From CAUYUA01 sp963575675 (GTDB lineage: Bacteria > Pseudomonadota > Alphaproteobacteria > Azospirillales > Azospirillaceae), in the NCBI GenBank assembly GCA_963575675.1, contig CAUYUA010000224.1, positions 1 through 30,430 on the forward strand: a stretch of DNA of 30,430 nt. Direction: 5' to 3'. The number at the start of each line of letters is the position of its first letter. Positions within the stretch are counted from its first letter, which is position 1. The position numbers and the translations under genes were made by a program. Shown here piece by piece: positions 1-8,344 of this stretch. A model generated the notes under the pieces. That model searched no databases, had not been told where the DNA came from, and saw only the letters and a program-made list of their open reading frames with translations.

Positions 1-280
1 TTGGAGGGCCTCGTTTGGAGGGCGTCCCCGAAGCCCGCGTCTTCCGTCCCAAGGAGGTAAGGGAGTCTATTTGGTTTGTGGTGTGAATCGCGTGAATGCG
101 TCGAAAAAACAACATACTCGGCTCACGTGGGGAAAGGAAGGGACGGAGGCGCCCGAAAAAGAGGCGACATGGCTGTTTTTATGAAAATGAGTGTGGCGCC
201 GGATTTCTATTGCTGAATCATGAGAGGATTGTTACTATTTTGTCATAATTTTTTGTTAAATGACGGGTGTTAGGGTTGCA
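1..280. other. Leader region upstream of the hyfB-like gene
   Basis: No gene is supported here. One + strand frame is open from the window edge to a TAA at 58-60, giving a 19-residue Arg/Pro-rich tail; it could be the end of an upstream gene but I do not recognise it. The first 60 bases contain imperfect short repeats (TTGGAGGGC at 1-9 and 15-23) and a stretch resembling the 17-bp repeat found at 3241-3461. The rest (about 150-280) is AT-richer and probably holds the operon promoter, but I cannot point to a convincing -35/-10 pair. A long - strand frame over 218-997 is a shadow of the hyfB-like gene. Confidence 0.4.
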
Positions 281-2290
281 ATGGCCCTGTTTGCTTTTGT
301 ATGGCTCAGCGCTGCGTTGCTGGGGGCAGGAGCCGCCGGTGCGTTCTTTGGGCGATCTTCGTTCGGTCGAGTCGGCGTCTACGGTTTCTGTCTGGGCGCC
401 TGCGGCGTCCAGTTTTTCGTGGCCGTTGGGTTGTTCTTTGGCTCCGTCGAGCCTCAGACCGTAGCCTTGCCGGTGGGGATTCCGTGGATTGGAACGCATT
501 TGCGTCTTGACGCGCTTTCTGCGTTTTTTCTTATGGTGATCAATCTTGGCGGCGCCGTCTCCAGCCTTTACGCTCTGGGGTACGGTCGTCATGAGAGCGC
601 GCCGAATCGAGTTCTGCCGTTTTATCCTCTGTTTCTGTTCGGAATGAATCTGACGGCGCTCGCCGACGACGCCTTTACGTTTCTCGTCGGATGGGAGTTC
701 ATGTCGGTGGCCTCGTGGTTGTTGGTGGTGTCTCATCATCGCGAGGAGGGGAACACGCGCGCCGGGACCGTTTATTTTTTGATGACCGCCGTCAGCGCGC
801 AATGTCTTCTGATCGTTTTTGCGCTGTTGTCCAACGGAGAGGGGCGTTTTCTGTTTGACGCCATTCGTCAAGCTCCGCCTTCGCCGGAAATGGCGCGCGT
901 GTTGGCGGCGCTGGTGGTGGTCGGAGCCGGCGCCAAAGCCGGGTTGGTTCCATTGCATGTCTGGTTGCCTTTGGCTCACCCGGCTGCGCCCAGTCATGTT
1001 TCTGCGTTGATGAGCGGTGTTATGACGAAAGTTGCGGTCTATGCATTGGTCCGCTTCTTGTTCGATTTGCTTGGGCCTTCAGACTGGACGTGGGGCGCCG
1101 GATTGATGCTTTTGGGCGGCGTCACCGCCGTGATGGGGATTCTCTATGCTCTGACGCAGAGTGATTTGAAAAGACTGCTGGCCTATTCTTCGGTCGAAAA
1201 CATAGGCATTATCGCCATTGGATTGGGATTGGCTTTGGCGTTTCGCGCCGCCGGACTTTCTCACGGCGCCGCTTTGGCGCTTACCGCCGCGTTGTTTCAT
1301 GTTTTCAATCACTCTCTTTACAAAAGTCTGCTGTTTTTTGGCGCAGGCGCTGTGCTGAACGCAACTTCCGAGCGCAATATCGATCGTTTGGGAGGGCTCA
1401 TTCACGGCATGCCGATTACGGCGTTTTGCTTTCTCGTCGGCGCAATGGCGATTTCCGCTCTGCCGCCGTTGAACGGCTTTGTCTCGGAATGGCTGACGCT
1501 TCAGGCGATTCTGATTAGTCCGGCTTTGCCGCAATGGCTTTTGAAATTTTTGTCTCCGGCGGTCGGGGCGTTGCTGGCGCTATCGGCGGCGTTGACCGCC
1601 GCTTGTTTTGTCAAAGCCTTTGGGATCACGTTTTTGGGACGTCCTCGGACTTCCATCGCCCGGCAAGCGCGCGAGACGGATCGTTGGTCCTTGAGCGCCA
1701 TGATCTTATTGTCTTCCTTGTGTTTCTTGGCCGGTGGTTTTCCCGGCGTTATGGTTGACGCTTTAGCTTCGGTGGTTGCGCCTTTGGCGGGAGGGCGCTT
1801 GCCTCATCAAAGCGCGCAGAGTTGGTTGACGTTGGTTTCCGCCGAAAACGGGCGCAGTTCTTACAACGGTTGGATGTTGTTCTTGTTTATCCTGGTCGTT
1901 TCAGGTTTGACGTCTTATGGATTGCGACGGTGGTTTCCGGTTCCATTGCGTCGAAGCCGCGCGTGGGATTGCGGTTATCCTGAAACCAGCCCCATGACTC
2001 AATATACGGCTGTTAGCTTTAGTCAACCGATTAGGCGGGTCTTCGGCTCAGTCGTGTTTTCGGCGCGTGAGAAAGTGATCATGCCGCCTCCCGGGGATTT
2101 GCGTTCGGCGCGTTTGGTGGTGACGTTGGGCGATCCCGTATGGAACGTTTTATATCGACCGATCATCGGTTTCGTGCTTTTCGCCGCAGACGTTGTGAAT
2201 AAGACGCGATTTTTCACTATTCGTCACTATTTGACCATGATTTTCTGCGCATTGATTCTGCTTTTAATGGTTTTGGCGCTATGGCGATGA
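281..2290 (+). CDS. hyfB: HyfB-like proton-pumping antiporter subunit (NuoL/M family)
   Basis: Polytopic membrane protein of about 669 residues, close to the length of E. coli HyfB. It reads as a Mrp/NuoL/NuoM-type antiporter subunit, which would form part of the proton or sodium channel of the membrane arm. Conserved family stretches are visible: WEFMSVASWLLV near residue 143, KAGLVPLHVWLPLAHPAAPS near 220 (the amphipathic helix with the key Lys), and LLAYSSVENIGIIAIG near 300. The chosen ATG at 281 is preceded by TAGGG at a good distance; an in-frame ATG at 260 has no ribosome site. The next gene overlaps its 3' end by about 10 bases, so they are co-translated. First gene of the hyf-like operon. 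The family call is firm; naming it HyfB rather than another NuoL/M paralogue rests on gene order. Confidence 0.88.
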   Translation: MALFAFVWLSAALLGAGAAGAFFGRSSFGRVGVYGFCLGACGVQFFVAVGLFFGSVEPQTVALPVGIPWIGTHLRLDALSAFFLMVINLGGAVSSLYALGYGRHESAPNRVLPFYPLFLFGMNLTALADDAFTFLVGWEFMSVASWLLVVSHHREEGNTRAGTVYFLMTAVSAQCLLIVFALLSNGEGRFLFDAIRQAPPSPEMARVLAALVVVGAGAKAGLVPLHVWLPLAHPAAPSHVSALMSGVMTKVAVYALVRFLFDLLGPSDWTWGAGLMLLGGVTAVMGILYALTQSDLKRLLAYSSVENIGIIAIGLGLALAFRAAGLSHGAALALTAALFHVFNHSLYKSLLFFGAGAVLNATSERNIDRLGGLIHGMPITAFCFLVGAMAISALPPLNGFVSEWLTLQAILISPALPQWLLKFLSPAVGALLALSAALTAACFVKAFGITFLGRPRTSIARQARETDRWSLSAMILLSSLCFLAGGFPGVMVDALASVVAPLAGGRLPHQSAQSWLTLVSAENGRSSYNGWMLFLFILVVSGLTSYGLRRWFPVPLRRSRAWDCGYPETSPMTQYTAVSFSQPIRRVFGSVVFSAREKVIMPPPGDLRSARLVVTLGDPVWNVLYRPIIGFVLFAADVVNKTRFFTIRHYLTMIFCALILLLMVLALWR

Positions 2291-3237
2291 TCATCAATTT
2301 GTTGGTGCAGGGCGCGCAAATGACCTTGATTTTGGTTGTTGCGCCTCTGTTGATCGGCCTCATTCGTTGCGTCAAGGCGCGGCTTTTGCGTCGTCGAGGG
2401 CCTTCCGCTTTTCAGCCTTATCGCGATTTGGCTCGGTTGTTTCGAAAAGAACTGGTGGTCGCCGATTCTGCTTCGTGGTTGTTCCGCGTTGCGCCTTATG
2501 TGATCTTCGCCAACACCTGGGTCGCGGCGGCCTTGGTTCCCACTTTCGCCGCCGGATTGTTTATCTCGCGTTCCGCCGACATGATCGCCATTGTGGCGCT
2601 GTTGGGCGGCGCTCGGTTTTTTCTGGCTCTTGCTGGAATGGATGTCGGGACGAGTTTCGGAGGCTTGGGCGCCAGTCGCGAAATGATGATCGCTTCTGTC
2701 GCCGAGCCCGCGATGTTGATGATTGTTTTCTGTTTATCGCTGCTTGCCGAAACCACGCAACTATCGTCCTTTGCTGTTTTTATGCTTTCCGGAGAAGCCG
2801 GGCTGCGAGTCACGCTCGGCATGGTTCTGTTGGCTCTGGCTATGGTTGCGTTGGCTGAAAACGGTCGCATTCCGATCGACAATCCGGCCACTCATTTGGA
2901 GTTGACCATGATTCACGAGGCGATGGTTCTGGAGTATTCCGGACGGCATTTGGCTTTGATCGAGCTGGCGTCGGCCGTCAAACTGGTGTTGCACCTTTCG
3001 ATGCTGGCTTGCGTGTTCGCGCCCTGGGGGGTGGCGGAGGCCGGGGCGGGGCCGAGAGCGCTGTTGACGGGCGTTGTTTTGTATTTGGTGAAGATTGCTT
3101 GCGGCGGCGTGTTGTTGGCGATGTTTGAAACCGGAATCGCGAAGATGAGGATTTTCCGGGTGGTGGATTTTCTTAGCTGCGCCTTGATGTTGGGGTTGTT
3201 GGGGGCGTTGTTGTTGTTCGTGTCGCGCAGTTTCTGA
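2281..3237 (+). CDS. hyfC: HyfC-like / NuoH-family membrane subunit
   Basis: About 318 residues, the usual size for HyfC, HycD and NuoH, with about eight membrane helices. NuoH-type proteins anchor the hydrophilic arm to the membrane arm and line the quinone or ion pathway. Visible family features are the N-terminal basic loop VKARLLRRRGPSAFQPYRDL (about residues 31-50), the GASREMMIASVAEPAML stretch near 130, and the acidic loop ENGRIPIDNPATHLELTMIH followed by EAMVLEYSGRHLAL near 197-230, which corresponds to the conserved Glu loop of NuoH. It overlaps the hyfB-like gene; an alternative start at 2287 would give an ATGA overlap. The TGA stop is followed within four bases by the 17-bp minisatellite, so the operon is interrupted here by about 330 bases of non-coding DNA. 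Confidence 0.88.
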   Translation: MAMIINLLVQGAQMTLILVVAPLLIGLIRCVKARLLRRRGPSAFQPYRDLARLFRKELVVADSASWLFRVAPYVIFANTWVAAALVPTFAAGLFISRSADMIAIVALLGGARFFLALAGMDVGTSFGGLGASREMMIASVAEPAMLMIVFCLSLLAETTQLSSFAVFMLSGEAGLRVTLGMVLLALAMVALAENGRIPIDNPATHLELTMIHEAMVLEYSGRHLALIELASAVKLVLHLSMLACVFAPWGVAEAGAGPRALLTGVVLYLVKIACGGVLLAMFETGIAKMRIFRVVDFLSCALMLGLLGALLLFVSRSF

Positions 3238-3240
3238 CGC

Positions 3241-3461
3241 CTCGGTTCCAAGGGCGTCTCGGTTCCAAGGGCGTCTCGGTTCCAAGGGCGTCTCGGTTCC
3301 AAGGACGTCTCGGTTCCAAGGACGTCTCGGTTCCAAGGACGTCTCGGTTCCAAGGACGTCTCGGTTCCAAGGACGTCTCGGTTCCAAGGACGTCTCGGTT
3401 CCAAGGACGTCTCGGTTCCAAGGACGTCTCGGTTCCAAGGACGTCTCGGTTCCAAGGACGT
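3241..3461. repeat. 17-bp minisatellite, 13 uninterrupted copies
   Basis: Thirteen head-to-tail copies of CTCGGTTCCAAGGRCGT fill exactly 221 bases. The first three copies read GGGCGT at the end and the remaining ten read GGACGT; otherwise they are identical. Two decayed copies follow (TGCGGTTCTAGAGATGA at 3462-3478 and TGTGATTCTAGAGAGAA at 3479-3495). Because 17 is not a multiple of three and no stop occurs in the unit, every frame on both strands stays open, producing false overlapping ORFs. It sits between the hyfC-like stop and the hyfE-like start inside one operon. There are no spacers, so it is not a CRISPR array. Confidence 0.97.
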
Positions 3462-3566
3462 TGCGGTTCTAGAGATGATGTGATTCTAGAGAGAAGAGTG
3501 AATTCACGCAATCGGGCTTTTGCATTGCCCGATCGCGTAAGTCCGCTCTTTGCGGAGTGCAGAACG

Positions 3567-4235
3567 ATGCATGGTTCGGGATTGTCGTTGGATGTCGCCC
3601 ATATGTTGGCGGGCGGTATGGTGGCGTTGAGTTTCGCTTTAATCTACCAAGATCGTCTGTTCGCATTGTTGAATGTTTTGGCGTTGCAGGCTCTGGCCTT
3701 GGCTTTGGCTCTTGGTTGGCAGGGCTACATTCAGAATGCGCCGGATCTCTATGTGACAGCGGCGTTGGCTTTTCTGTTCAAGGCCGTTGTTGTGCCGATG
3801 GCGTTGCATCGGTTGATTATGCGATTGCGGATTCATCGCACCGTCGAGAACGCCGTCGGAGTCGGCATGACGATGCTGCTGGGCGTGGGATTGGTGGCGC
3901 TGTCGATTTTGGTCATGATGCCTCTGGCGGCGAAGTCGGCGTTGATTTGGGAAGACTTGTCCTTTGCCTTGGCGGTGATTCTTTTAGGATTGCTGTTGAT
4001 GATCTCGCGCCGAAACGCGGTGAGTCAGATCGTCGGATTCATCTCGATGGAGAACGGTTTGATGTTGGCCGCCGCCGGCGCTCGCGGCATGCCGTTGGTG
4101 ATCGAGATCAGCATTTCATTTTCGGCGTTGATCGCTTTGATTGTCTTCGGCGTTTCAGTGTTTCGAATTCGCGAGCGTTTCGAGAGCGTTGACGTTCACT
4201 GTCTGCACTCGTTCCGAGGAGACGCGGGTTCGTAG
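3567..4235 (+). CDS. hyfE: HyfE-like / NuoK-family membrane subunit
   Basis: About 222 residues with six or seven predicted membrane helices, matching HyfE (about 216 residues), whose C-terminal half is NuoK-like. NuoK-type subunits carry conserved membrane glutamates for ion translocation; here ENGLMLAAAGARGMPLVIEI near residues 168-190 contains the equivalent MENG...E pattern. The start at 3567 is supported by GCGGAG about nine bases upstream and by the hydrophobic protein beginning directly afterwards; the longer frame from 3480 starts in decayed minisatellite copies and adds a charged, unlikely N-terminus. It lies between the minisatellite and a 222-base gap before the hyfF-like gene. The gene symbol is taken from gene order and length. 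Confidence 0.83.
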   Translation: MHGSGLSLDVAHMLAGGMVALSFALIYQDRLFALLNVLALQALALALALGWQGYIQNAPDLYVTAALAFLFKAVVVPMALHRLIMRLRIHRTVENAVGVGMTMLLGVGLVALSILVMMPLAAKSALIWEDLSFALAVILLGLLLMISRRNAVSQIVGFISMENGLMLAAAGARGMPLVIEISISFSALIALIVFGVSVFRIRERFESVDVHCLHSFRGDAGS

Positions 4236-4253
4236 TCGACCGTCGTCAAACTA

Positions 4254-4287
4254 AATTTGGCGGGGCCAGGGTAGAGCTCTGACCTTC
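4254..4287. repeat. Truncated copy of the dispersed two-hairpin repeat
   Basis: The stretch TTGGCGGGGCCAGGG followed by TAGAGCTCTGACCTTCGG matches the distal part of the dispersed element seen near 26570-26600 (GGCGGGTTCAGGGCAGAGCCCTGACC). The CAAACT just upstream (4248-4253) recalls the start of the full copies, as though the internal part had been deleted. It lies inside the operon, between the hyfE-like stop and the hyfF-like start. Confidence 0.5.
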
Positions 4288-4457
4288 GGTTCGATGACAT
4301 TGGATTTTATCGTGGGTGGGAAGCGTCAGAAACCGGAACGCTTTCGGCCGTTCCGTTTGTTCCCTTTTTTCTTCGCCAGATCGAGTTTGCTGTGCTTAAT
4401 GATCCTATTCTAGCCGATTCCTTGCTGACCATTGATTGGGTGGCGGCAGGTTTGCCG

Positions 4458-5999
4458 ATGAACGATCCGGTTGCGGCGACGCATGTCGGCGGATTCGCTA
4501 CGCTGATGTTGTTGGCGATTCCTGCTGTGGCCGGAGCCTTCTTCATGATGCTGCCGGGAAGATGGTGGGTGTCGTGGATCAATGTTTCGGCGTCTTTGTT
4601 CACCTTCGGCGCGGCGTTGTTGTTGTTGCGCGGTCGACCGGAGACCGGTTTGTTTTTTCATATCGATGATCTCAACGTCGGTTTGATTCTGCTGACGGCC
4701 TTCATCGGCCTGACTTGCAGCCTCTACAGCGTCGGCTATCTGCGTTCGATTATCGCCGAAGGCCAGTTGCGGCCGGGGTCTGTTCGACTTTACCACGCGC
4801 TGTATCAGGGGGTGGTGTTCGCCATGATGTTGGCTCTGTCGGCCAACAATGTTGGTCTGATGTGGGTGGCGATCGAACTCGGCACACTGGAGACGGTGAT
4901 TATGGTCGGGATTTATCGTTCCGCTGCGGCGCTGGAGGCGGCATGGAAGTACTTCATTCTTGGCAGCGTCGGTGTGGCCTTGGCTTTGTTTGGAACGATT
5001 CTGATCTATATTTCCGCCGCAGACGCCGTAGGTGAGGGGCTTAACGCCATGGCTTGGACGACTCTTGCGGCCCGCGCCGCCGGATTCGAGCCCGCATTAT
5101 TGGATTTGTCGTTTGTGTTCATCCTTTTAGGATATGGAACCAAAGTTGGATTGGCGCCGTTGCATGCTTGGTTGCCCGACGCTCACGCGGAAGGCCCGAC
5201 GCCGATCACCGCCGTTCTATCCGGATTATTGATGAATGTAGCTTTTTATGCGGTTTTACGTTTCAAAATGGTGCTGGCGGGCAATTTACAGGTGTTGCCG
5301 CCGGGAGCCATTATGATCGGCATGGGGGTGTTGTCCGTGCTGTTCAGCGGATTCATGCTGTATCGCCGGCAGGAGATAAAGCGTTTGTTTGCATATTCCT
5401 CCATTGAGCATATGGGCATTGCTTCGGTGGCGTTCGGAGTGGGGGGGATTGCTGCGAATTTTGCCGGTTTGCTGCATTTGGCCATGCATAGCTTGGTTAA
5501 ATCGGCGATTTTTTTTGCAGTCGGGCGCATCGTACAAATTAAGGGAACTCAAAGGATCGTTAGGATACAAGGGTTGATCGAAACACATCCGTGTTTGGCT
5601 TGGTGTTTTATCGTCAGCGTCTTGGCGATTATTGGCGCGCCTCCGTTTGGATTATTCGTCAGTGAATTTCTTCTGATCACGGCCATGATGGGACGATATC
5701 CTTGGGCGACGTCCCTGTTGATTGTCGGACTGTTGCTGGCTATGGGAGTTTTGGTTCGGCGTTTGAACGGGGTGGTGTTCGGCGAGCGGCAAGACGATTT
5801 AGAGAATGCGTCGGAGGAAGAAAAAGTTCTTTTAACCGAACGACGCAATTTGGGAGAAAAAGCGGCGCGATCGTTTCGGTCGGAGCGCACGGCGTGTTTG
5901 CCGATGGCGGTGCATTTGTTGTTGGCTCTGGCGGCGGGCGTCGCGCTGCCGGCGGCGATTGCTGCGTGGTTGAAGCAGGTCGCGCGTCTGTTGGGATAG
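4458..5999 (+). CDS. hyfF: HyfF-like antiporter subunit (NuoL/M/N family)
   Basis: Second large Mrp/NuoN-type antiporter subunit of the complex, about 513 residues from this start (E. coli HyfF is 526). Family stretches: FHIDDLNVGLILLTAFIGLT, YQGVVFAMMLALSANNVGLM followed by WVAIELGTLETVIMVG (the WxxxELxT motif with its conserved Glu), GTKVGLAPLHAWLPDAHAEG followed by PTPITAVLSGLLMN, and LFAYSSIEHMGIASVAFG. The ATG at 4458 is preceded by GGCGGCAGG seven bases upstream and leaves a normal short leader before the first helix. The frame is open further upstream to a GTG at 4392, which has only a weak ribosome site; that would add 22 residues. The C-terminus carries a charged insert (about 440-480) before a last helix. 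Confidence 0.87.
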   Translation: MNDPVAATHVGGFATLMLLAIPAVAGAFFMMLPGRWWVSWINVSASLFTFGAALLLLRGRPETGLFFHIDDLNVGLILLTAFIGLTCSLYSVGYLRSIIAEGQLRPGSVRLYHALYQGVVFAMMLALSANNVGLMWVAIELGTLETVIMVGIYRSAAALEAAWKYFILGSVGVALALFGTILIYISAADAVGEGLNAMAWTTLAARAAGFEPALLDLSFVFILLGYGTKVGLAPLHAWLPDAHAEGPTPITAVLSGLLMNVAFYAVLRFKMVLAGNLQVLPPGAIMIGMGVLSVLFSGFMLYRRQEIKRLFAYSSIEHMGIASVAFGVGGIAANFAGLLHLAMHSLVKSAIFFAVGRIVQIKGTQRIVRIQGLIETHPCLAWCFIVSVLAIIGAPPFGLFVSEFLLITAMMGRYPWATSLLIVGLLLAMGVLVRRLNGVVFGERQDDLENASEEEKVLLTERRNLGEKAARSFRSERTACLPMAVHLLLALAAGVALPAAIAAWLKQVARLLG

Positions 6000-6142
6000 A
6001 GAAAGAAAGTCGAGATTGGTCTTGATTTACAGAAAGAGGCTCTTCTCTTATGTTTAAGCCCAATTCTTTCAAGTAGAGGCGGCGTTAAAGAATTTGTTTT
6101 CTGATATTTTGTGTGATTTGTGTTACGGATGAGGTCACAGGC

Positions 6143-7714
6143 ATGAGCGTCAAATCGGCGCATAGAGCGCTTGCCGATTTTCTTAGTTACGGACGTTTGG
6201 TCGGTGATCATCGACCGTGGCCGCGAGTGATCGTGATCACCGACACTTGGATGAAGATGCTTGATCGACTTGAAGCCGGACATTGGACGCTTCTCGGATT
6301 GTGGGGCGAGCCGAACATGGTTCACGCCGCCTTGTACGATTCCGAAAACAGCGAGGCGGCTGTGGCGAGCTTGTCGGTGGTCGGGGGGCGCTATCCATCG
6401 GTGAGTCGCGTGGTTCCGGCGGCGATTCGGCTGGAGCGTATGTTGGTCGAGACCGTTGGTTTAATCCCCGAGGGGATGCCTGACGTTCGACCGTGGTTGG
6501 ATCATGGCTGTTGGCCCGTGCGTCATCCGTTGGGGGGGAAGCGTGAGACGCAGATTTCTGCGCCGAAGGTCGAGAGCGATGGCGACTCGGCATTTCCTAT
6601 GCCGAAGGATTATGATTTTTTGTCTGCCGAAGGCGAAAGTTTGCATCAAATTCCGGTGGGGCCGGTTCATGCGGGAATCATTGAGCCGGGGCATTTTCGT
6701 TTTACGGCTTCCGGCGAGACCGTGGTGCGGCTGGAAGAACGTCTTGGTTATGTCCATAAAGGGGTGGAGCGTCTCTTGAGTGGGGCGACGATTGCGCGTG
6801 GAGCGCAACTCGCCGGTCGAGTGTCCGGAGATAGTACGGTCTCCTATGCGGTCGCCTATGCTCGCGCTGTGGAGGCGGCGTTGGGGCTTGAAGTTCCGGC
6901 GCGGGCGCATTGGCTTCGAGCTTTGATGATGGAGCTGGAGCGGGTGGCCAATCACTTCGGCGATGTGGGCGCGATATGCAATGACGCGGCGTTTTCTTTG
7001 CTTCAAGCGCATTGCGCGGTGTTGCGGGAATTGACGTTGCGGGCGTCATACGCTTGCTTTGGTCATCGTTTGATGATGGATTGCGTTGTTCCGGGCGGTG
7101 TGGCGCGCGAGATTGCTCAAGATGAATCAAAAGGTCTTTTTGCGCAGGTCGGAGAATGGCGTCGGGCGTTTCGGCGAGTGAGCGCTCTTTATGAGTTGAC
7201 GCCGTCGCTTCAGGATCGCACGGTGAACACGGGGGTGTTGCGTTCGGGGTTGGCCGCGCGTTTTGGAGCAGGGGGGTATGTGGGGCGCGCTTCGGGGCGT
7301 GGCTTCGACGCTCGGCGGAGTCTTGGATATCCGCCTTATCCGTCTTTGGATTTTGGGATTCCTCTGCGTCATGACGGCGACGTCAACGCGCGCGTGTGGA
7401 TACGCATTCGTGAAGTGCGCCAGAGTTTGCGGATGATTCGACAAATTTTAAGAGGAATGCCTGAGGGGCCGACGCGGGTCGATTTGCCGACGCGCGGAGC
7501 GGGGGAAGGCGTTGCGTTGGTCGAGGGATTTCGCGGCGATATATTGTCCTGGGTTCGCCTGCGCGACGATGGGACGATTGATCGGGCGCATTTTCGGGAT
7601 CCGTCTTGGTTCCAGTGGCCTCTGCTGGAGGCGGCGATTGAGGGCAATATCGTCGCCGATTTTCCGTTGTGCAATAAATCCTTTAATTGCTCGTATTCGG
7701 GGCATGATTTGTAA
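6143..7714 (+). CDS. hyfG: HyfG-like large subunit (NuoCD fusion) lacking NiFe ligands
   Basis: A 523-residue fusion: an N-terminal NuoC-like domain (about 20-130), then a NuoD / hydrogenase-large-subunit domain (about 165-523). The core GPVHAGIIEPGHFRF (173-187), HKGVERLL (205-212) and the MELERVANHFGDVG stretch are clear family marks. Where hydrogenases have RxCGxC, this protein has RVSGDS (226-231), so both Cys are Ser. At the C-terminus, FNCSYSGHDL replaces DPCxxC, leaving one Cys and no CxxC. It therefore cannot bind the NiFe centre in the usual way and fits the hydrogenase-related (Ehr) type, whose substrate is not established. The start at 6143 has GATGAGG eight bases upstream; a GTG at 6113 is an alternative. 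A hyfI-like gene follows 27 bases later. Confidence 0.88.
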   Translation: MSVKSAHRALADFLSYGRLVGDHRPWPRVIVITDTWMKMLDRLEAGHWTLLGLWGEPNMVHAALYDSENSEAAVASLSVVGGRYPSVSRVVPAAIRLERMLVETVGLIPEGMPDVRPWLDHGCWPVRHPLGGKRETQISAPKVESDGDSAFPMPKDYDFLSAEGESLHQIPVGPVHAGIIEPGHFRFTASGETVVRLEERLGYVHKGVERLLSGATIARGAQLAGRVSGDSTVSYAVAYARAVEAALGLEVPARAHWLRALMMELERVANHFGDVGAICNDAAFSLLQAHCAVLRELTLRASYACFGHRLMMDCVVPGGVAREIAQDESKGLFAQVGEWRRAFRRVSALYELTPSLQDRTVNTGVLRSGLAARFGAGGYVGRASGRGFDARRSLGYPPYPSLDFGIPLRHDGDVNARVWIRIREVRQSLRMIRQILRGMPEGPTRVDLPTRGAGEGVALVEGFRGDILSWVRLRDDGTIDRAHFRDPSWFQWPLLEAAIEGNIVADFPLCNKSFNCSYSGHDL

Positions 7715-7741
7715 CCGGCGGAACGTGAGGGAGGCGGAGCA

Positions 7742-8344
7742 ATGCTGAAAAAAGTGTTTGGAGGAATGTTTCGGCGACCGTTTCGGCGACCGTTTCGGTC
7801 TCCGGCTTATGGGCAGCTTGAGACGATACGGGTGATGTTCTCAGCGCTGTTACGCAAACCGTTGACGGAGGCGGCTCCATTGCCGGCTGACGTTGCGGCG
7901 ATTGCTTTGGTCGAGCGTCTGAATGATGTGGCGCGACGAAGACTTGGACGGAGTTTGTCAATTCGGCAGGTTGACGCTGGATCGTGTAACGGTTGTGAGC
8001 TGGAAATCCATGCGTTGAACAATCCGTTTTATGATTTGGAGCGTTTTGGGGTTCATTTTGTTGCCTCGCCACGACATGCGGATGTGTTGTTGGTGACGGG
8101 GCCTGTAACCACCAATATGCGTGAGGCCTTGTTGCGCACATATGACGCGACTCCATCGCCGAAATGGGTGGTGGCGACAGGGGATTGTGCGCGGGATGGT
8201 GGTGTGTTTGCGGAAAGCTATGCGTGTGTCGGAGGCGTTTCTGAAGTTATTCCGGTAGATTTATATATATCGGGATGTCCGCCGACGCCGACACAGTTGT
8301 TGGAAGGACTATTGGCGCTGCTTTCGCATAATTCAAAGAGATAA
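7742..8344 (+). CDS. hyfI: HyfI-like / NuoB-family small subunit, [4Fe-4S] N2 type
   Basis: A 200-residue NuoB/HyfI-type protein expected to hold the single [4Fe-4S] cluster next to the large subunit. Four ligand cysteines are present: DAGSCNGCELEIHALNNP (C82, C85), ATGDCARDGG (C149) and YISGCPPTP (C179). This spacing is typical of group 4 hydrogenase small subunits. The N-terminus has an unusual basic stretch made by a 12-bp DNA repeat (FRRP, FRRP, FRSP at residues 10-21). GGAGGCGGAGC just before the ATG gives a strong ribosome site. It is the last gene of the operon. No HyfH/NuoI-like ferredoxin subunit accompanies it in this window, so how electrons reach this cluster is not visible here. 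Confidence 0.9.
   Translation: MLKKVFGGMFRRPFRRPFRSPAYGQLETIRVMFSALLRKPLTEAAPLPADVAAIALVERLNDVARRRLGRSLSIRQVDAGSCNGCELEIHALNNPFYDLERFGVHFVASPRHADVLLVTGPVTTNMREALLRTYDATPSPKWVVATGDCARDGGVFAESYACVGGVSEVIPVDLYISGCPPTPTQLLEGLLALLSHNSKR

Noticed and set aside
218..997. 259-residue - strand frame rich in Arg and Gln
   Set aside because: It is a shadow of the hyfB-like gene; composition is as expected for the complement of a membrane protein gene, and no domain is recognisable.
3241..3461. CRISPR array
   Set aside because: The units are directly adjacent, with no spacers, and no cas genes are present.
2761..3511. Long overlapping - strand frames encoding repeated EPRRPWNRDVLGT peptides
   Set aside because: They arise because a 17-bp repeat without stops keeps all frames open; there is no ribosome site, and they overlap the real hyfC-like gene.
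281..8344. Active hydrogenase-4 or formate hydrogenlyase
   Set aside because: The large subunit lacks the NiFe-binding cysteines, and no formate dehydrogenase, ferredoxin subunit or maturation genes are present.
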